A DNA stretch of 36,380 nucleotides from Acidobacteriota bacterium (GTDB taxonomy: Bacteria; Acidobacteriota; Terriglobia; Bryobacterales; Bryobacteraceae): positions 1-36,380 of the forward strand of contig JACQZS010000170.1 of NCBI GenBank assembly GCA_016213725.1, in the 5' to 3' direction. Each line of letters starts with the position of its first letter. The stretch's first letter is position 1. Positions 22,225-30,121 of the stretch are shown here, in pieces. The position numbers and the translations under genes were made by a program. A model generated the notes under the pieces. That model was not told where the DNA came from, searched no databases, and worked only from the letters and a program-made list of their open reading frames with translations.

Positions 22225-24834
22225 ATGGGCAACACGAACTCTTACCAATCCGCCGCGACGCTGCGTGTGCAGGGGCGCGACTACCAGATTCACAAGCTGG
22301 CCGCCTTGGGCGCCGCAGGGTACGACCTGAAGCGGATTCCTTACTCCATCAAGGTTTTGCTGGAGAACCTGCTACGCCAGGAAGACGGCGTGGTGGTGAA
22401 GAAAAGCGACATAGATTACGTTGCCAAATGGGATCCCACGGGGCAGGCCGAGGAGATCCAATTCATGCCGGCGCGCGTCATCCTGCAGGATTTCACGGGT
22501 GTGCCGTGCGTGGTGGACCTGGCGGCGATGCGCGATGCGCTGTCGCGCATGGGCAAAGATCCGAAGAAGGCCAATCCGCTGATCCCGGTGGACCTGGTGA
22601 TCGACCACTCGGTGCAGGTGGACGAGTTCGGCACTCCGCAGGCTTTCGGGCAGAACGTGCTGCTGGAGTACCAGCGGAACAGCGAGCGGTACTCGCTGCT
22701 GCGCTGGGCGCAGAAGGCGTTCGCCAATTTCCGGGCGGTGCCGCCCGGGACGGGTATCGTGCATCAGGTGAATCTCGAGTACCTGGCACCGGTGGTGTTC
22801 TCCAAAGAAGGCTGGGCATATCCGGACACGGTGGTGGGCACGGACTCGCACACGACGATGATCAACGGCCTGGGCGTGGTGGGCTGGGGGGTGGGCGGTA
22901 TTGAGGCAGAGGCCTGCATGCTGGGCCAGCCGATCTCGATGCTGCTGCCGCAGGTAGTGGGTTTCAAGCTGCACGGAAAGCTGAAGGACGGCGTTACGGC
23001 GACGGACCTGGTGCTGACCGTGGTGCAGATGCTGCGCAAGAAGGGCGTGGTGGGCAAGTTTGTCGAGTTCTACGGGCCGGGCGTGCTGGATCTGGCGCTG
23101 GCGGACCGGGCGACGATTGCCAACATGGGCCCCGAGTACGGCGCAACGATCGGCGTATTCCCGGTGGACCGCCAGACGCTGGCGTACCTGAGGATGTCGA
23201 ACCGTCCGAAGGATCAGATCGACCTGGTGGAAGCCTATTACAGCGAACAGGGCATGTTCCTCACGGCCGACTCGCCGGAGCCGGTCTACACGGACACGTT
23301 GGAGCTGGACCTGGCCTCGGTGAAGCCGTCGATGGCCGGGCCGAAGCGGCCACAGGACCGCTTGACGCTGGACGAGGTGAAGGGCAACTTCGCGGGCGTA
23401 CTCACCGAGCCGAAGCGCGAGACGCCGGTGGTGAGCGATGGCGCAGTGGTGATTGCGGCGATCACTTCGTGCACGAACACATCGAACCCCTCGGTGATGC
23501 TGGGCGCGGGGCTGGTGGCGAAGAAAGCCGTGGAGAAGGGCCTCACGGTGAAGCCCTGGGTGAAGACGTCGCTGGCGCCGGGCTCGAAGGTGGTGACGGA
23601 TTATCTGAAGGATTCCGGGCTGTTGCCCTATCTGGAACAGCTCCGGTTCCACGTGGTAGGTTATGGCTGCACAACGTGCATCGGCAACTCCGGTCCGCTT
23701 CCCGAGGAAGTTTCCAAAGCAGTGGCGGAGAACAAACTGGTGGTGGCCAGCGTGCTTTCCGGCAACCGCAACTTTGAAGGCCGCGTGAACCCGCAGGTGC
23801 GGGCGAACTACCTGGCTTCGCCTCCGCTGGTGGTTGCCTACGCCATTGCAGGAAAAGTGGACATCGATCTGACCACGGAGCCGCTGGGCACGGGCAAGGA
23901 CGGCCAGCCGGTCTATCTCGCCGACATCTGGCCGACGACGGCCGAGGTGCTGGAGACGGTGGAGAAGAGCGTTCGGCCGGAGATGTTCGAGGCCGAGTAC
24001 GGGAGAGTGTTCGAAGGCGATGCGATGTGGCAGGGCGTGAAGACGCCGGAGGGCGACACGTTCGCCTGGGATGCGGCTTCCACTTACATCAAGCATCCGC
24101 CGTATTTCGAAGCAATGCGCGATCCGGCACAGCCGGTGGTAGACATTGCCGGAGCGCGCGTGCTGGCGATGCTCGGCGACTCCATTACGACCGACCACAT
24201 CTCGCCGGCAGGCAACATTGCGAAGACCAGTCCGGCGGCGCGCTTTCTGATGGAGCGCGGCGTGGAGCCGCGGGACTTCAACTCCTACGGTTCGCGGCGC
24301 GGCAACGACGACGTGATGGTGCGCGGCACGCTGGCCAACATCCGGCTGCGGAACGAACTGGTTCCGGGCGTGGAAGGCGGCATGACCACGGCGGCGCAAG
24401 GCGGCGAAGCGGTTTCGATCTTCGACGCCAGCGTGGAATACCAGAAGTCCGGCACGCCGCTGATCATCATCGCCGGCAAGGAGTACGGCTCCGGCTCATC
24501 GCGCGACTGGGCGGCGAAGGGCGTAGCGCTGCTGGGCGTGAAGGCGGTGATCGCCGAATCGTACGAGCGCATCCACCGCTCGAACCTGGTGGGCATGGGC
24601 GTGCTGCCGCTGGAGTTCATGAACGGCGACACGCGGCAGTCGCTGGGGTTGACGGGTTTTGAGACGTACTCGATCGAGAACGTCACAGGTCCGGTGGCCA
24701 CGGTGAAGGCCGGGGACGCAAAGACAGGAGAAAAAGTGTTCCAGGCGAAGGTGCGCATCGACACGCCGCGGGAGCACGAGTACTTCCGCTCGGGCGGCAT
24801 TCTGCCGTACGTGCTGCGGCAACTGGCCGGCTGA
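22225..24834 (+). CDS. acnA: Aconitate hydratase A (TCA cycle)
   Basis: The product is 869 residues, close to the usual AcnA/IRP1-type length. It begins [20 protein letters not shown]. The three [4Fe-4S] ligands are Cys416 (SCTNTSNP), Cys482 and Cys485 ([14 protein letters not shown]). Other family stretches include [33 protein letters not shown] in the swivelling C-terminal domain, and [18 protein letters not shown]. It interconverts citrate and isocitrate in the cytosol. The frame is open upstream to 22099, but that stretch lacks a good start and codon bias. It stands alone, converging with 8 nt spacing on the next minus-strand gene. Confidence 0.97.
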   Translation: MGNTNSYQSAATLRVQGRDYQIHKLAALGAAGYDLKRIPYSIKVLLENLLRQEDGVVVKKSDIDYVAKWDPTGQAEEIQFMPARVILQDFTGVPCVVDLAAMRDALSRMGKDPKKANPLIPVDLVIDHSVQVDEFGTPQAFGQNVLLEYQRNSERYSLLRWAQKAFANFRAVPPGTGIVHQVNLEYLAPVVFSKEGWAYPDTVVGTDSHTTMINGLGVVGWGVGGIEAEACMLGQPISMLLPQVVGFKLHGKLKDGVTATDLVLTVVQMLRKKGVVGKFVEFYGPGVLDLALADRATIANMGPEYGATIGVFPVDRQTLAYLRMSNRPKDQIDLVEAYYSEQGMFLTADSPEPVYTDTLELDLASVKPSMAGPKRPQDRLTLDEVKGNFAGVLTEPKRETPVVSDGAVVIAAITSCTNTSNPSVMLGAGLVAKKAVEKGLTVKPWVKTSLAPGSKVVTDYLKDSGLLPYLEQLRFHVVGYGCTTCIGNSGPLPEEVSKAVAENKLVVASVLSGNRNFEGRVNPQVRANYLASPPLVVAYAIAGKVDIDLTTEPLGTGKDGQPVYLADIWPTTAEVLETVEKSVRPEMFEAEYGRVFEGDAMWQGVKTPEGDTFAWDAASTYIKHPPYFEAMRDPAQPVVDIAGARVLAMLGDSITTDHISPAGNIAKTSPAARFLMERGVEPRDFNSYGSRRGNDDVMVRGTLANIRLRNELVPGVEGGMTTAAQGGEAVSIFDASVEYQKSGTPLIIIAGKEYGSGSSRDWAAKGVALLGVKAVIAESYERIHRSNLVGMGVLPLEFMNGDTRQSLGLTGFETYSIENVTGPVATVKAGDAKTGEKVFQAKVRIDTPREHEYFRSGGILPYVLRQLAG

Positions 24835-24842
24835 AGAGCGGA

Positions 24843-26102
24843 TTAGTGAACGACAAGCGCCCCCACGCGCTGCCAGTCCATCGCTTCCCAAATGGGGACA
24901 TGGCGCAGGCAGCCCTGTGGGGGCGAACTGCGTGGAGGGTACTGATTGCCGACCAACCGGCCGCCGGCAACGGTGGCGCAGCGGCCGATGCTGCGCACCA
25001 GGAGGAGTTGGGCGGAGGCGCGGCCGAGGGCCGGATCGAAGTAGCCGAGGTTGTCGGCGGCAAGGTCTTCGCAGTTCGGAGCGCCGGAGATCTGGATGGC
25101 GCCGGGCATGGCGTAGCGGCCGTCGCGGCCCTGGGCGGGCGTGAAGCAGGCCGGGCGGGCGGCGTCCTGGGGAGAGAGCGATGCCAGGCGGCGGCGGGCG
25201 TCCTCAAGCGCGTCGACGGGATTCCAATACCAATTGCCGTCCTTGTCGCGCTGAGGGTTGGCGCGCAGTTCGCCGAGCTGGCGATAGTAGACGATCTCCT
25301 TTTCCAAAGTGGCGAGGCGGGTCTGGTAGCGGTTGGGATTGGAGGTGCGCAGGGCACCGTAGTTGCGCTCGAACTGGTCGCGCATCTTCTGTTCAAAGGC
25401 CGCTGACTGGGTCTCCTCGTTCTCTTTCTTGAGGCCGGCCAGGCGCTGAGCGGCCGTGGCAGCATCCTTCTCATACTGCGGCAGGGCGGCTTTGAGCGCC
25501 CGGCCGTAGGAGACGGGAGACCACGGATCGCGGCCGGACCGGGCGATGAGGAGGTCCTGGCCTTCGATGAGGGGAAAGCCGGCGAAGGTGGCTGTGGCGC
25601 GGGGGCGCAGGTAGAACTCCACGCCGCCGGATTCCGTGGCGATGACAGGCCGGCCTATGCGGCCGGGGAGGAGGTTGAATTCGAAGTAGACGGATTCCGT
25701 TTCACCACCGGTGGCCTGGACGAACTTTCCATTTCTGAGGATGTCTTCGATGTAGAAGGGGTAGAAGCCGCTGGAGAAGCGCCAGGGCGCCCGGCCGAGG
25801 GCGGGGTCCTGAGCTTCCAGGCGGCGAGACTCGAGCATCCACCAGCCGACGGGCTGGCTGCCCTCCGGCGTGGCGCGTAGCAGGGCGCTGAGCGCGTCGA
25901 GCGTGGCGGCGGCCGGCTGGCGGTCCGGCGCGGCGGGGAAGCGCTCAATTTTCCAGTGGCCGGCACGCTTCCAGGCGAAGCGGCCCTGGCCGTTGGGCCA
26001 CAGCACGAGGCCCTCAGGATCATTGGGGTCGTAAGGCGGACGGCCGGTCTGCGCGAGGGCGGCCAGCGACAGCAGCAGCGCCAGGAGTGGCTTGCATCCC
26101 AT
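24843..26102 (-). CDS. Exported protein of unknown function with coiled-coil segment
   Basis: The product is 419 residues. The reading frame stays open beyond 26102 but there it is antisense to the GH125 gene; the ATG at 26102 gives a clean signal peptide (CKPLLALLLSLAALAQ). A mixed beta region follows (about 20-205), then a charged helical region likely to form a coiled coil (about 215-310: YEKDAATAAQRLAGLKKEN, YQTRLATLEKEIVYYRQLGEL). Four to five Cys in the C-terminal part (PACFTPA, APNCEDL, IGRCATV, QGCLRHV) may make disulfides. I recognise no family. It lies 17 nt downstream of the GH125 gene but has its own possible leaderless promoter. Confidence 0.78.
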   Translation of the reverse strand: MGCKPLLALLLSLAALAQTGRPPYDPNDPEGLVLWPNGQGRFAWKRAGHWKIERFPAAPDRQPAAATLDALSALLRATPEGSQPVGWWMLESRRLEAQDPALGRAPWRFSSGFYPFYIEDILRNGKFVQATGGETESVYFEFNLLPGRIGRPVIATESGGVEFYLRPRATATFAGFPLIEGQDLLIARSGRDPWSPVSYGRALKAALPQYEKDAATAAQRLAGLKKENEETQSAAFEQKMRDQFERNYGALRTSNPNRYQTRLATLEKEIVYYRQLGELRANPQRDKDGNWYWNPVDALEDARRRLASLSPQDAARPACFTPAQGRDGRYAMPGAIQISGAPNCEDLAADNLGYFDPALGRASAQLLLVRSIGRCATVAGGRLVGNQYPPRSSPPQGCLRHVPIWEAMDWQRVGALVVH

Positions 26103-26108
26103 CCCAGC

Positions 26109-26114
26109 AGTGTA
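26109..26114 (-). promoter_or_regulatory. Possible -10 element (TACACT) for a leaderless transcript
   Basis: On the minus strand TACACT lies between the GH125 stop and the next gene and ends 6 nt before the ATG at 26102. No ribosome site is present in that gap. No -35 was recognised. Confidence 0.3.
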
Positions 26115-26119
26115 GACGA

Positions 26120-27511
26120 TCAGCCTCTCAGCAGGCGCGGATGCCGGTCGAGCGTCTTGAGGATGAGTTCGCCGAAGAGCGTATTGGCCCAGGCGAACCA
26201 CTTGCGGGTGAACTTGGCGGCATCGTTGCGATGAAAGGCTTCGTGCATGAAACCGGTGCCGGCGTGGGTGGCCTTCAAGGTGGCAAGGCAGCGGCGGATC
26301 TCGTCTTCGGAGTCTGAGGTGAGCGCGCGAGCGATGATGCCCATGGGCCAGATCATGTCGAGGCCGGAGTGCGGGCTGCCCAGTCCTTCCCCGGCGGTTC
26401 CCTTGTAGTAGAAGGGATTGGCCTCGCTGAAGGCGAAGGCGCGGGTGTTGCGGTAGGTGGGATCGGCGGCCGAGACGCAACCGAGATAGGGCATGGAGAC
26501 GAGGCCGGGGATGCCGCAATCGTCCATCAGGAGAGCGCTTCCGTAGGCGTCCACTTCAAAGGCATAGATCTCGCCGTGGACGGGGTGTTTGGCGGTGGCG
26601 TAACGGGAGAGCGCGGCGCGGACTTCAGCGGCGAGTTCGCGGCAGGAGGCCGCAGCGGCGGCGTCCCTGGTGACGGTTGAGTGGATGTCGGCGAGCTGAT
26701 CCAGAGTGGCGGCGGCGAAGAAATTCGAGGGAATGAGATAGGGAAAGATGCAGGCATCGTCGGAGGGGCGGAAGCCGGACTGGATGAGGCCGCAAGGCTT
26801 GGCCGGATTGCCGAAGCCTCCATTGGGAAGCGAGTCTGTGGGCACGGCGGTGACGCGCTGGAAACGATAGGGTCCGGGACCGTTCTTGCGCTGCTGTTCG
26901 CGGAAGGTCTGGACGATCAGGGCGGCGGCCTGTCGCCAATCGGCGTCAAAGCCCTGGGTGTCGCCGGTGGCCTTCCAGTAGCCATGGGCCAGACGGACAG
27001 CGTAACAGAGCGAGTCGATCTCCCACTTGCGCTCGTGGAGTTCGGGCTTCATGCGGGTGCGGTCTTTGGCCCATTCGCTGCCGGTGGGTCCGGCGTTGAA
27101 GGCGTTGGCGTAGGGGTCGATCAGGACGCACTTGGTCTGCCGGTTGACGACACCGAGGAGGAGTTTGCGGAGCTTGTCGTCGCGGCGGGCGAGAGGGAGG
27201 TAGGGCCAGACCTGGGCCGTGGAGTCGCGCAGCCACATGGCATGGATGTCGCCGGTGAGCACGAAGGTGTCGGGGCGGCCGTTGGGCTCAGTGTATTCAA
27301 CGGTGGTGTCGAGGGTATTGGGAAAGCAGTTCTCGAAGAGCCAGGCGATTTCGGGGTCGGCGATGGCGCGCTTGGCGGAAACGATGGCTTCTTCCACCGC
27401 GGGGCTAGAAAAGCGGCGCTGGGCCGCAGCGGGCCGGCGGGACTCAAAAGCGGGCTGCTGGGCGAAAGCTGCCGCAGCCGGGGTGGAAAGGAATGCTCTG
27501 CGAGACCACAT
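26120..27511 (-). CDS. GH125 exo-alpha-1,6-mannosidase-like glycosidase with Tat signal
   Basis: The product is 463 residues from the chosen ATG; Met codons at 27520 and 27523 are alternatives. WSRRAFLSTPAAAAFAQ is a twin-arginine signal. The (alpha/alpha)6 domain carries GH125 (formerly DUF1237) hallmarks: TGDIHAMWLRDSTAQVWPY, DPYANAFN, KWEIDSLCYAVRL, SGFRPSDDACIFPYLIPSN and MPYLGC, ending GFMHEAFHRND and KFTRKWFAWANTLFGELI. By analogy with characterised GH125 enzymes the general acid should be an Asp in FRPSDD, and the base a later Glu. These enzymes release mannose from alpha-1,6-linked (N-glycan or fungal) mannans without a metal. Tat export suggests it folds before reaching the periplasm. 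TATGAT ends 7 nt before this ATG. Confidence 0.92.
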   Translation of the reverse strand: MWSRRAFLSTPAAAAFAQQPAFESRRPAAAQRRFSSPAVEEAIVSAKRAIADPEIAWLFENCFPNTLDTTVEYTEPNGRPDTFVLTGDIHAMWLRDSTAQVWPYLPLARRDDKLRKLLLGVVNRQTKCVLIDPYANAFNAGPTGSEWAKDRTRMKPELHERKWEIDSLCYAVRLAHGYWKATGDTQGFDADWRQAAALIVQTFREQQRKNGPGPYRFQRVTAVPTDSLPNGGFGNPAKPCGLIQSGFRPSDDACIFPYLIPSNFFAAATLDQLADIHSTVTRDAAAAASCRELAAEVRAALSRYATAKHPVHGEIYAFEVDAYGSALLMDDCGIPGLVSMPYLGCVSAADPTYRNTRAFAFSEANPFYYKGTAGEGLGSPHSGLDMIWPMGIIARALTSDSEDEIRRCLATLKATHAGTGFMHEAFHRNDAAKFTRKWFAWANTLFGELILKTLDRHPRLLRG

Positions 27512-27518
27512 ACGCGCC

Positions 27519-27524
27519 ATCATA
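27519..27524 (-). promoter_or_regulatory. Possible -10 element (TATGAT) that decides the GH125 start
   Basis: On the minus strand TATGAT overlaps the two upstream Met codons and ends 7 nt before the ATG at 27511. If used, the mRNA would begin at or near that codon and the two earlier Met codons could not be starts. Confidence 0.35.
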
Positions 27525-27551
27525 CACGGGCGCGGTCAACGGGACGGAGCG

Positions 27552-28238
27552 TCACGGCACGAAGCGGTATCCGACGCCGCGCAAGGTGTGAATGTGGCGC
27601 GGCAATTGGGGATTGTCTTCCAGCTTCTGGCGCAGCCAGGCGATGTGGACATCCACGGTACGGGAACTGACGCCGGCATGATACTGCCAGACTGATTCGA
27701 GCAGGGTGTCCCGGGAGACCACGTTGCCGCGATGCTCGATGAGGAAACGGAGCAACTGGAGTTCCTTGCCAGCCATGGCCAGCGGCTGGCCGTTCTTGGA
27801 GACAGTACCGCGGTCGAAGTCCACTTCGACGTCGGCGAAGCGGAACTGGCTGGTGGCTCCGGCGGCATCTTTGCGCGTCCGGCGGAGCAGCGCCTCGATG
27901 CGAGCCAGGAGTTCGGCAGGCTCGAAGGGCTTGCTGAGGTAATCGTCGGCGCCGAGTTTGAGGCCGACGACGCGGTCCACCACCTGGGTCTTTGCGGTGA
28001 GCATGAGAACGGCTAAGTCGCGGCCCTGCTGGCGAAGCTCCCGCAGAACCTCGAAGCCGTTCTTGCCGGGCAGCATGACATCCAGGATGAGCAGATCAAA
28101 CGGCTCAGCCAAGGCCAGGGCCAAGCCGGAGACGCCATCGGTGGCGGAGTCCACTTGATAGCCTTCGGCCGATAAGAGGTCGGAGAGAGTGAGAACGAGG
28201 CCGGGTTCGTCCTCGACCAATAAGATTCGATGACTCAT
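27552..28238 (-). CDS. OmpR/PhoB-family response regulator
   Basis: The product is 228 residues. The receiver domain (1-120) has the acidic pocket Glu9-Asp10 (LVEDEPG), phosphoacceptor Asp53 (ILDVMLPG), the conserved Thr (MLTAKTQ) and Lys (YLSKPFEP). The winged-helix effector domain (about 130-227) shows KELQLLRFLIEHRGNVVSRD, RTVDVHIAWLRQKLED and the terminal LRGVGYRFV. It binds DNA after phosphorylation by the histidine kinase whose gene ends 4 nt into it (ATGA overlap). Targets are unknown, but the divergent gap at 29987-30121 is a candidate site. Confidence 0.95.
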   Translation of the reverse strand: MSHRILLVEDEPGLVLTLSDLLSAEGYQVDSATDGVSGLALALAEPFDLLILDVMLPGKNGFEVLRELRQQGRDLAVLMLTAKTQVVDRVVGLKLGADDYLSKPFEPAELLARIEALLRRTRKDAAGATSQFRFADVEVDFDRGTVSKNGQPLAMAGKELQLLRFLIEHRGNVVSRDTLLESVWQYHAGVSSRTVDVHIAWLRQKLEDNPQLPRHIHTLRGVGYRFVP

Positions 28239-29986
28239 TGAGTAAAATCCTGAGAGACGCCCGGATCGGCAGCGGGAATGCGGAGGGCGAATTCCGTCAG
28301 CCGCCCGGGCAGGGATGAGACGGCGACAGAGCCGGAGTGGGCTTCGACAATTCCTTTCACCAGCGCCAGGCCGAGACCTGTGCCGTGAATCTGGTCCTGA
28401 ACTGCGCGCTGTCCGCGGAAGAAGGGATCGAAGACGGAGGCGATCTCCTCCGATGGGATGCCGGGCCCGCGATCGGACACGCGGATCTCAACGCAGTCCG
28501 CTCCATCGGGGGCGGCGCTGATCCCGATCCAGGGCTGTTCGGAGGCACCGTACTTCACGGCGTTGCTGATCCGGTTCTGGAGCGCGTGCTGCAGAGCCAC
28601 GGGATCGCCCATCACCAACGGCAGCCCGGGCTGGATCTTGCGGTCCACGGTGACATGGGCCGAATCCAGGGCAGCCTGGCTGGCGGCGAGGCTGGAATCG
28701 ATCAGTTCCGTCACGGAGAGCGGTTCAAACTGAAAACGGGCGTGTTCAGCGTTTTGGCTGGCGAACTTGAGCACGTCTTCGACGATGCTGGTGAGCCGCT
28801 CGGACTCCCTCTGGATCAGCACGCCGTACTTCTCCACCTGGGCGGGATTCTGGGCGAGCTTGCCGCGCAGATTGTAGGCGGCGGTCCGGATCACAGCCAA
28901 GGGCGTGCGGAGTTCATGGGAGACGCCGGCGACGAAGTTCATCTGGAGGGTTGCCAGGCGTTGCGCGCGGCGCGCGAACGAGGCCAGGGCGGCTGCGGCG
29001 CCCAGCATCAGCAGGAGGACGGCGGAGGTCACGGCGAGGTTGCGCGCGCGTGTTTTGGCGACGATGGTATCCACCGAGCCGGAACGGTGGCGGATGCGCA
29101 GTTCCAGGCGGCCCGAAGGGGGGGGCATGGGACGGCCGCGCATGGCATCGCGAATGCCTGGCGGGGGAGTGCGGCGGAACACCTGATCCCATGGGGCATC
29201 GAATAGCGGAGTGGATGCGTCCGCCGATTCACCGATCTCGGGGAGATCCTGGTCCGGTGACCGGTAGAGAATCTGATGGGGATGCCGGCGCGGCACAACT
29301 TCCACCTGGTAGTCCGCCAAGCCGGATCCAATGTGGTGGTTGAGCAGGTCCGGCAGAAGGGTATGCCGGATGTAGCGTTCGCTGACCTCGAATACGTACC
29401 ACTCAGGAAGCGCACGGGAATCCGGATCCATGCGGCCGCGCACGGGGAACTCCAGGAGAAATCCGTCGTCCAGATTCGGTGGGCGGAAGCGGCCGCCAGG
29501 CCGGCCCGGTCCTTCCCTGCCCTCCCGCATCATGGCGATGCGCTCATTGAGGTAATCCTTCATCGGGACCCAGGATTCGGGCCAATCGGCCGAGCGCGGC
29601 TCGCCCGTCTGGAGATCGAGCAACTGCAGTTTCAGCGCGTCAGCCTCCGCTGTAACGATCCCGATGGCGGAGAAGAGTCCTTCGTGCTGGGTGGTTTCCC
29701 GCCAGCGGCGGTAGAGTTCGGAAGGGGACCGGTGGACCGGGCTGGCGTCGGGCATGAACGGGCGCGGGAGAAACGATGAACACGCGTTCACCACCGTCGT
29801 GTTGAAATCGATGCTGAGACGCGCCAGGCTACCCTGCAGCGAGCCCCGCAAGCGCATACTTTCCGCGCGGCTGGCTTCATCAATCCAGCGGTATTGGAGC
29901 ACGCCCAGCACTCCGCAGAGCACGAGCATGGCGCCCACGAAGAACCAGGAGAGCCGTGTGTGGCGCTGATACCGGTCCAATTTCAT
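28235..29986 (-). CDS. Membrane sensor histidine kinase with large periplasmic domain
   Basis: The product is 583 residues from the ATG; GTG at 29989 is an alternative. A membrane segment at about 14-34 and a second at about 320-340 bracket a periplasmic domain of roughly 280 residues, which has a Gly/Pro/Arg-rich loop (GREGPGRPGGRFRPP) and resembles no sensor fold I know. Then come the HisKA helix with His357 (SHELRTPL) and the HATPase_c domain: N-box QNRISNAVKYG, G1 DRGPGIP, F-box FDPFFRG and G2 GTGLGLALVKGIVEAHSG. No obvious HAMP lies between, only a short basic stretch (FARRAQRLATLQ). It pairs with the OmpR-type regulator gene downstream and is divergent from a subtilase gene. Confidence 0.93.
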   Translation of the reverse strand: MKLDRYQRHTRLSWFFVGAMLVLCGVLGVLQYRWIDEASRAESMRLRGSLQGSLARLSIDFNTTVVNACSSFLPRPFMPDASPVHRSPSELYRRWRETTQHEGLFSAIGIVTAEADALKLQLLDLQTGEPRSADWPESWVPMKDYLNERIAMMREGREGPGRPGGRFRPPNLDDGFLLEFPVRGRMDPDSRALPEWYVFEVSERYIRHTLLPDLLNHHIGSGLADYQVEVVPRRHPHQILYRSPDQDLPEIGESADASTPLFDAPWDQVFRRTPPPGIRDAMRGRPMPPPSGRLELRIRHRSGSVDTIVAKTRARNLAVTSAVLLLMLGAAAALASFARRAQRLATLQMNFVAGVSHELRTPLAVIRTAAYNLRGKLAQNPAQVEKYGVLIQRESERLTSIVEDVLKFASQNAEHARFQFEPLSVTELIDSSLAASQAALDSAHVTVDRKIQPGLPLVMGDPVALQHALQNRISNAVKYGASEQPWIGISAAPDGADCVEIRVSDRGPGIPSEEIASVFDPFFRGQRAVQDQIHGTGLGLALVKGIVEAHSGSVAVSSLPGRLTEFALRIPAADPGVSQDFTQ

Positions 29987-30020
29987 CACCCTGAGTGGAT
30001 AGACGATGCCGATTGAAAGA

Positions 30021-30049
30021 AGGAAACATGACCATGTAAGGAAATGTTA
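30021..30049. promoter_or_regulatory. Direct repeat and palindrome in the kinase-subtilase divergent promoter
   Basis: AAGGAAACATG (30021-30031) is followed 18 nt later by AAGGAAATGTT (30039-30049). Between them ACATG-AC-CATGT (30028-30039) forms a small palindrome. The segment is AT-rich compared with its surroundings. Paired sites like this are typical of dimeric regulators; the OmpR-type regulator encoded alongside is the obvious candidate, but this is an inference. Confidence 0.35.
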
Positions 30050-30102
30050 AATACCAAATTTCGTAGAGATGGAGCGGAACCTGAGGGGCCCAGGGCGAAT
30101 CG

Positions 30103-30108
30103 TACAAT
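30103..30108 (+). promoter_or_regulatory. Possible -10 element (TACAAT) of the subtilase gene
   Basis: TACAAT ends 13 nt before the first ATG at 30122. AAGGG (30113-30117) follows and lies 4 nt from that ATG and 7 nt from a second ATG at 30125, which suits the second better. Confidence 0.4.
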
Positions 30109-30121
30109 CTGTAAGGGACTC

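Noticed and set aside
22372-24399. Long minus-strand open frame opposite aconitase
   Set aside because: It is a shadow of the highly conserved aconitase gene; its translation is Arg/His-rich and unrecognisable.
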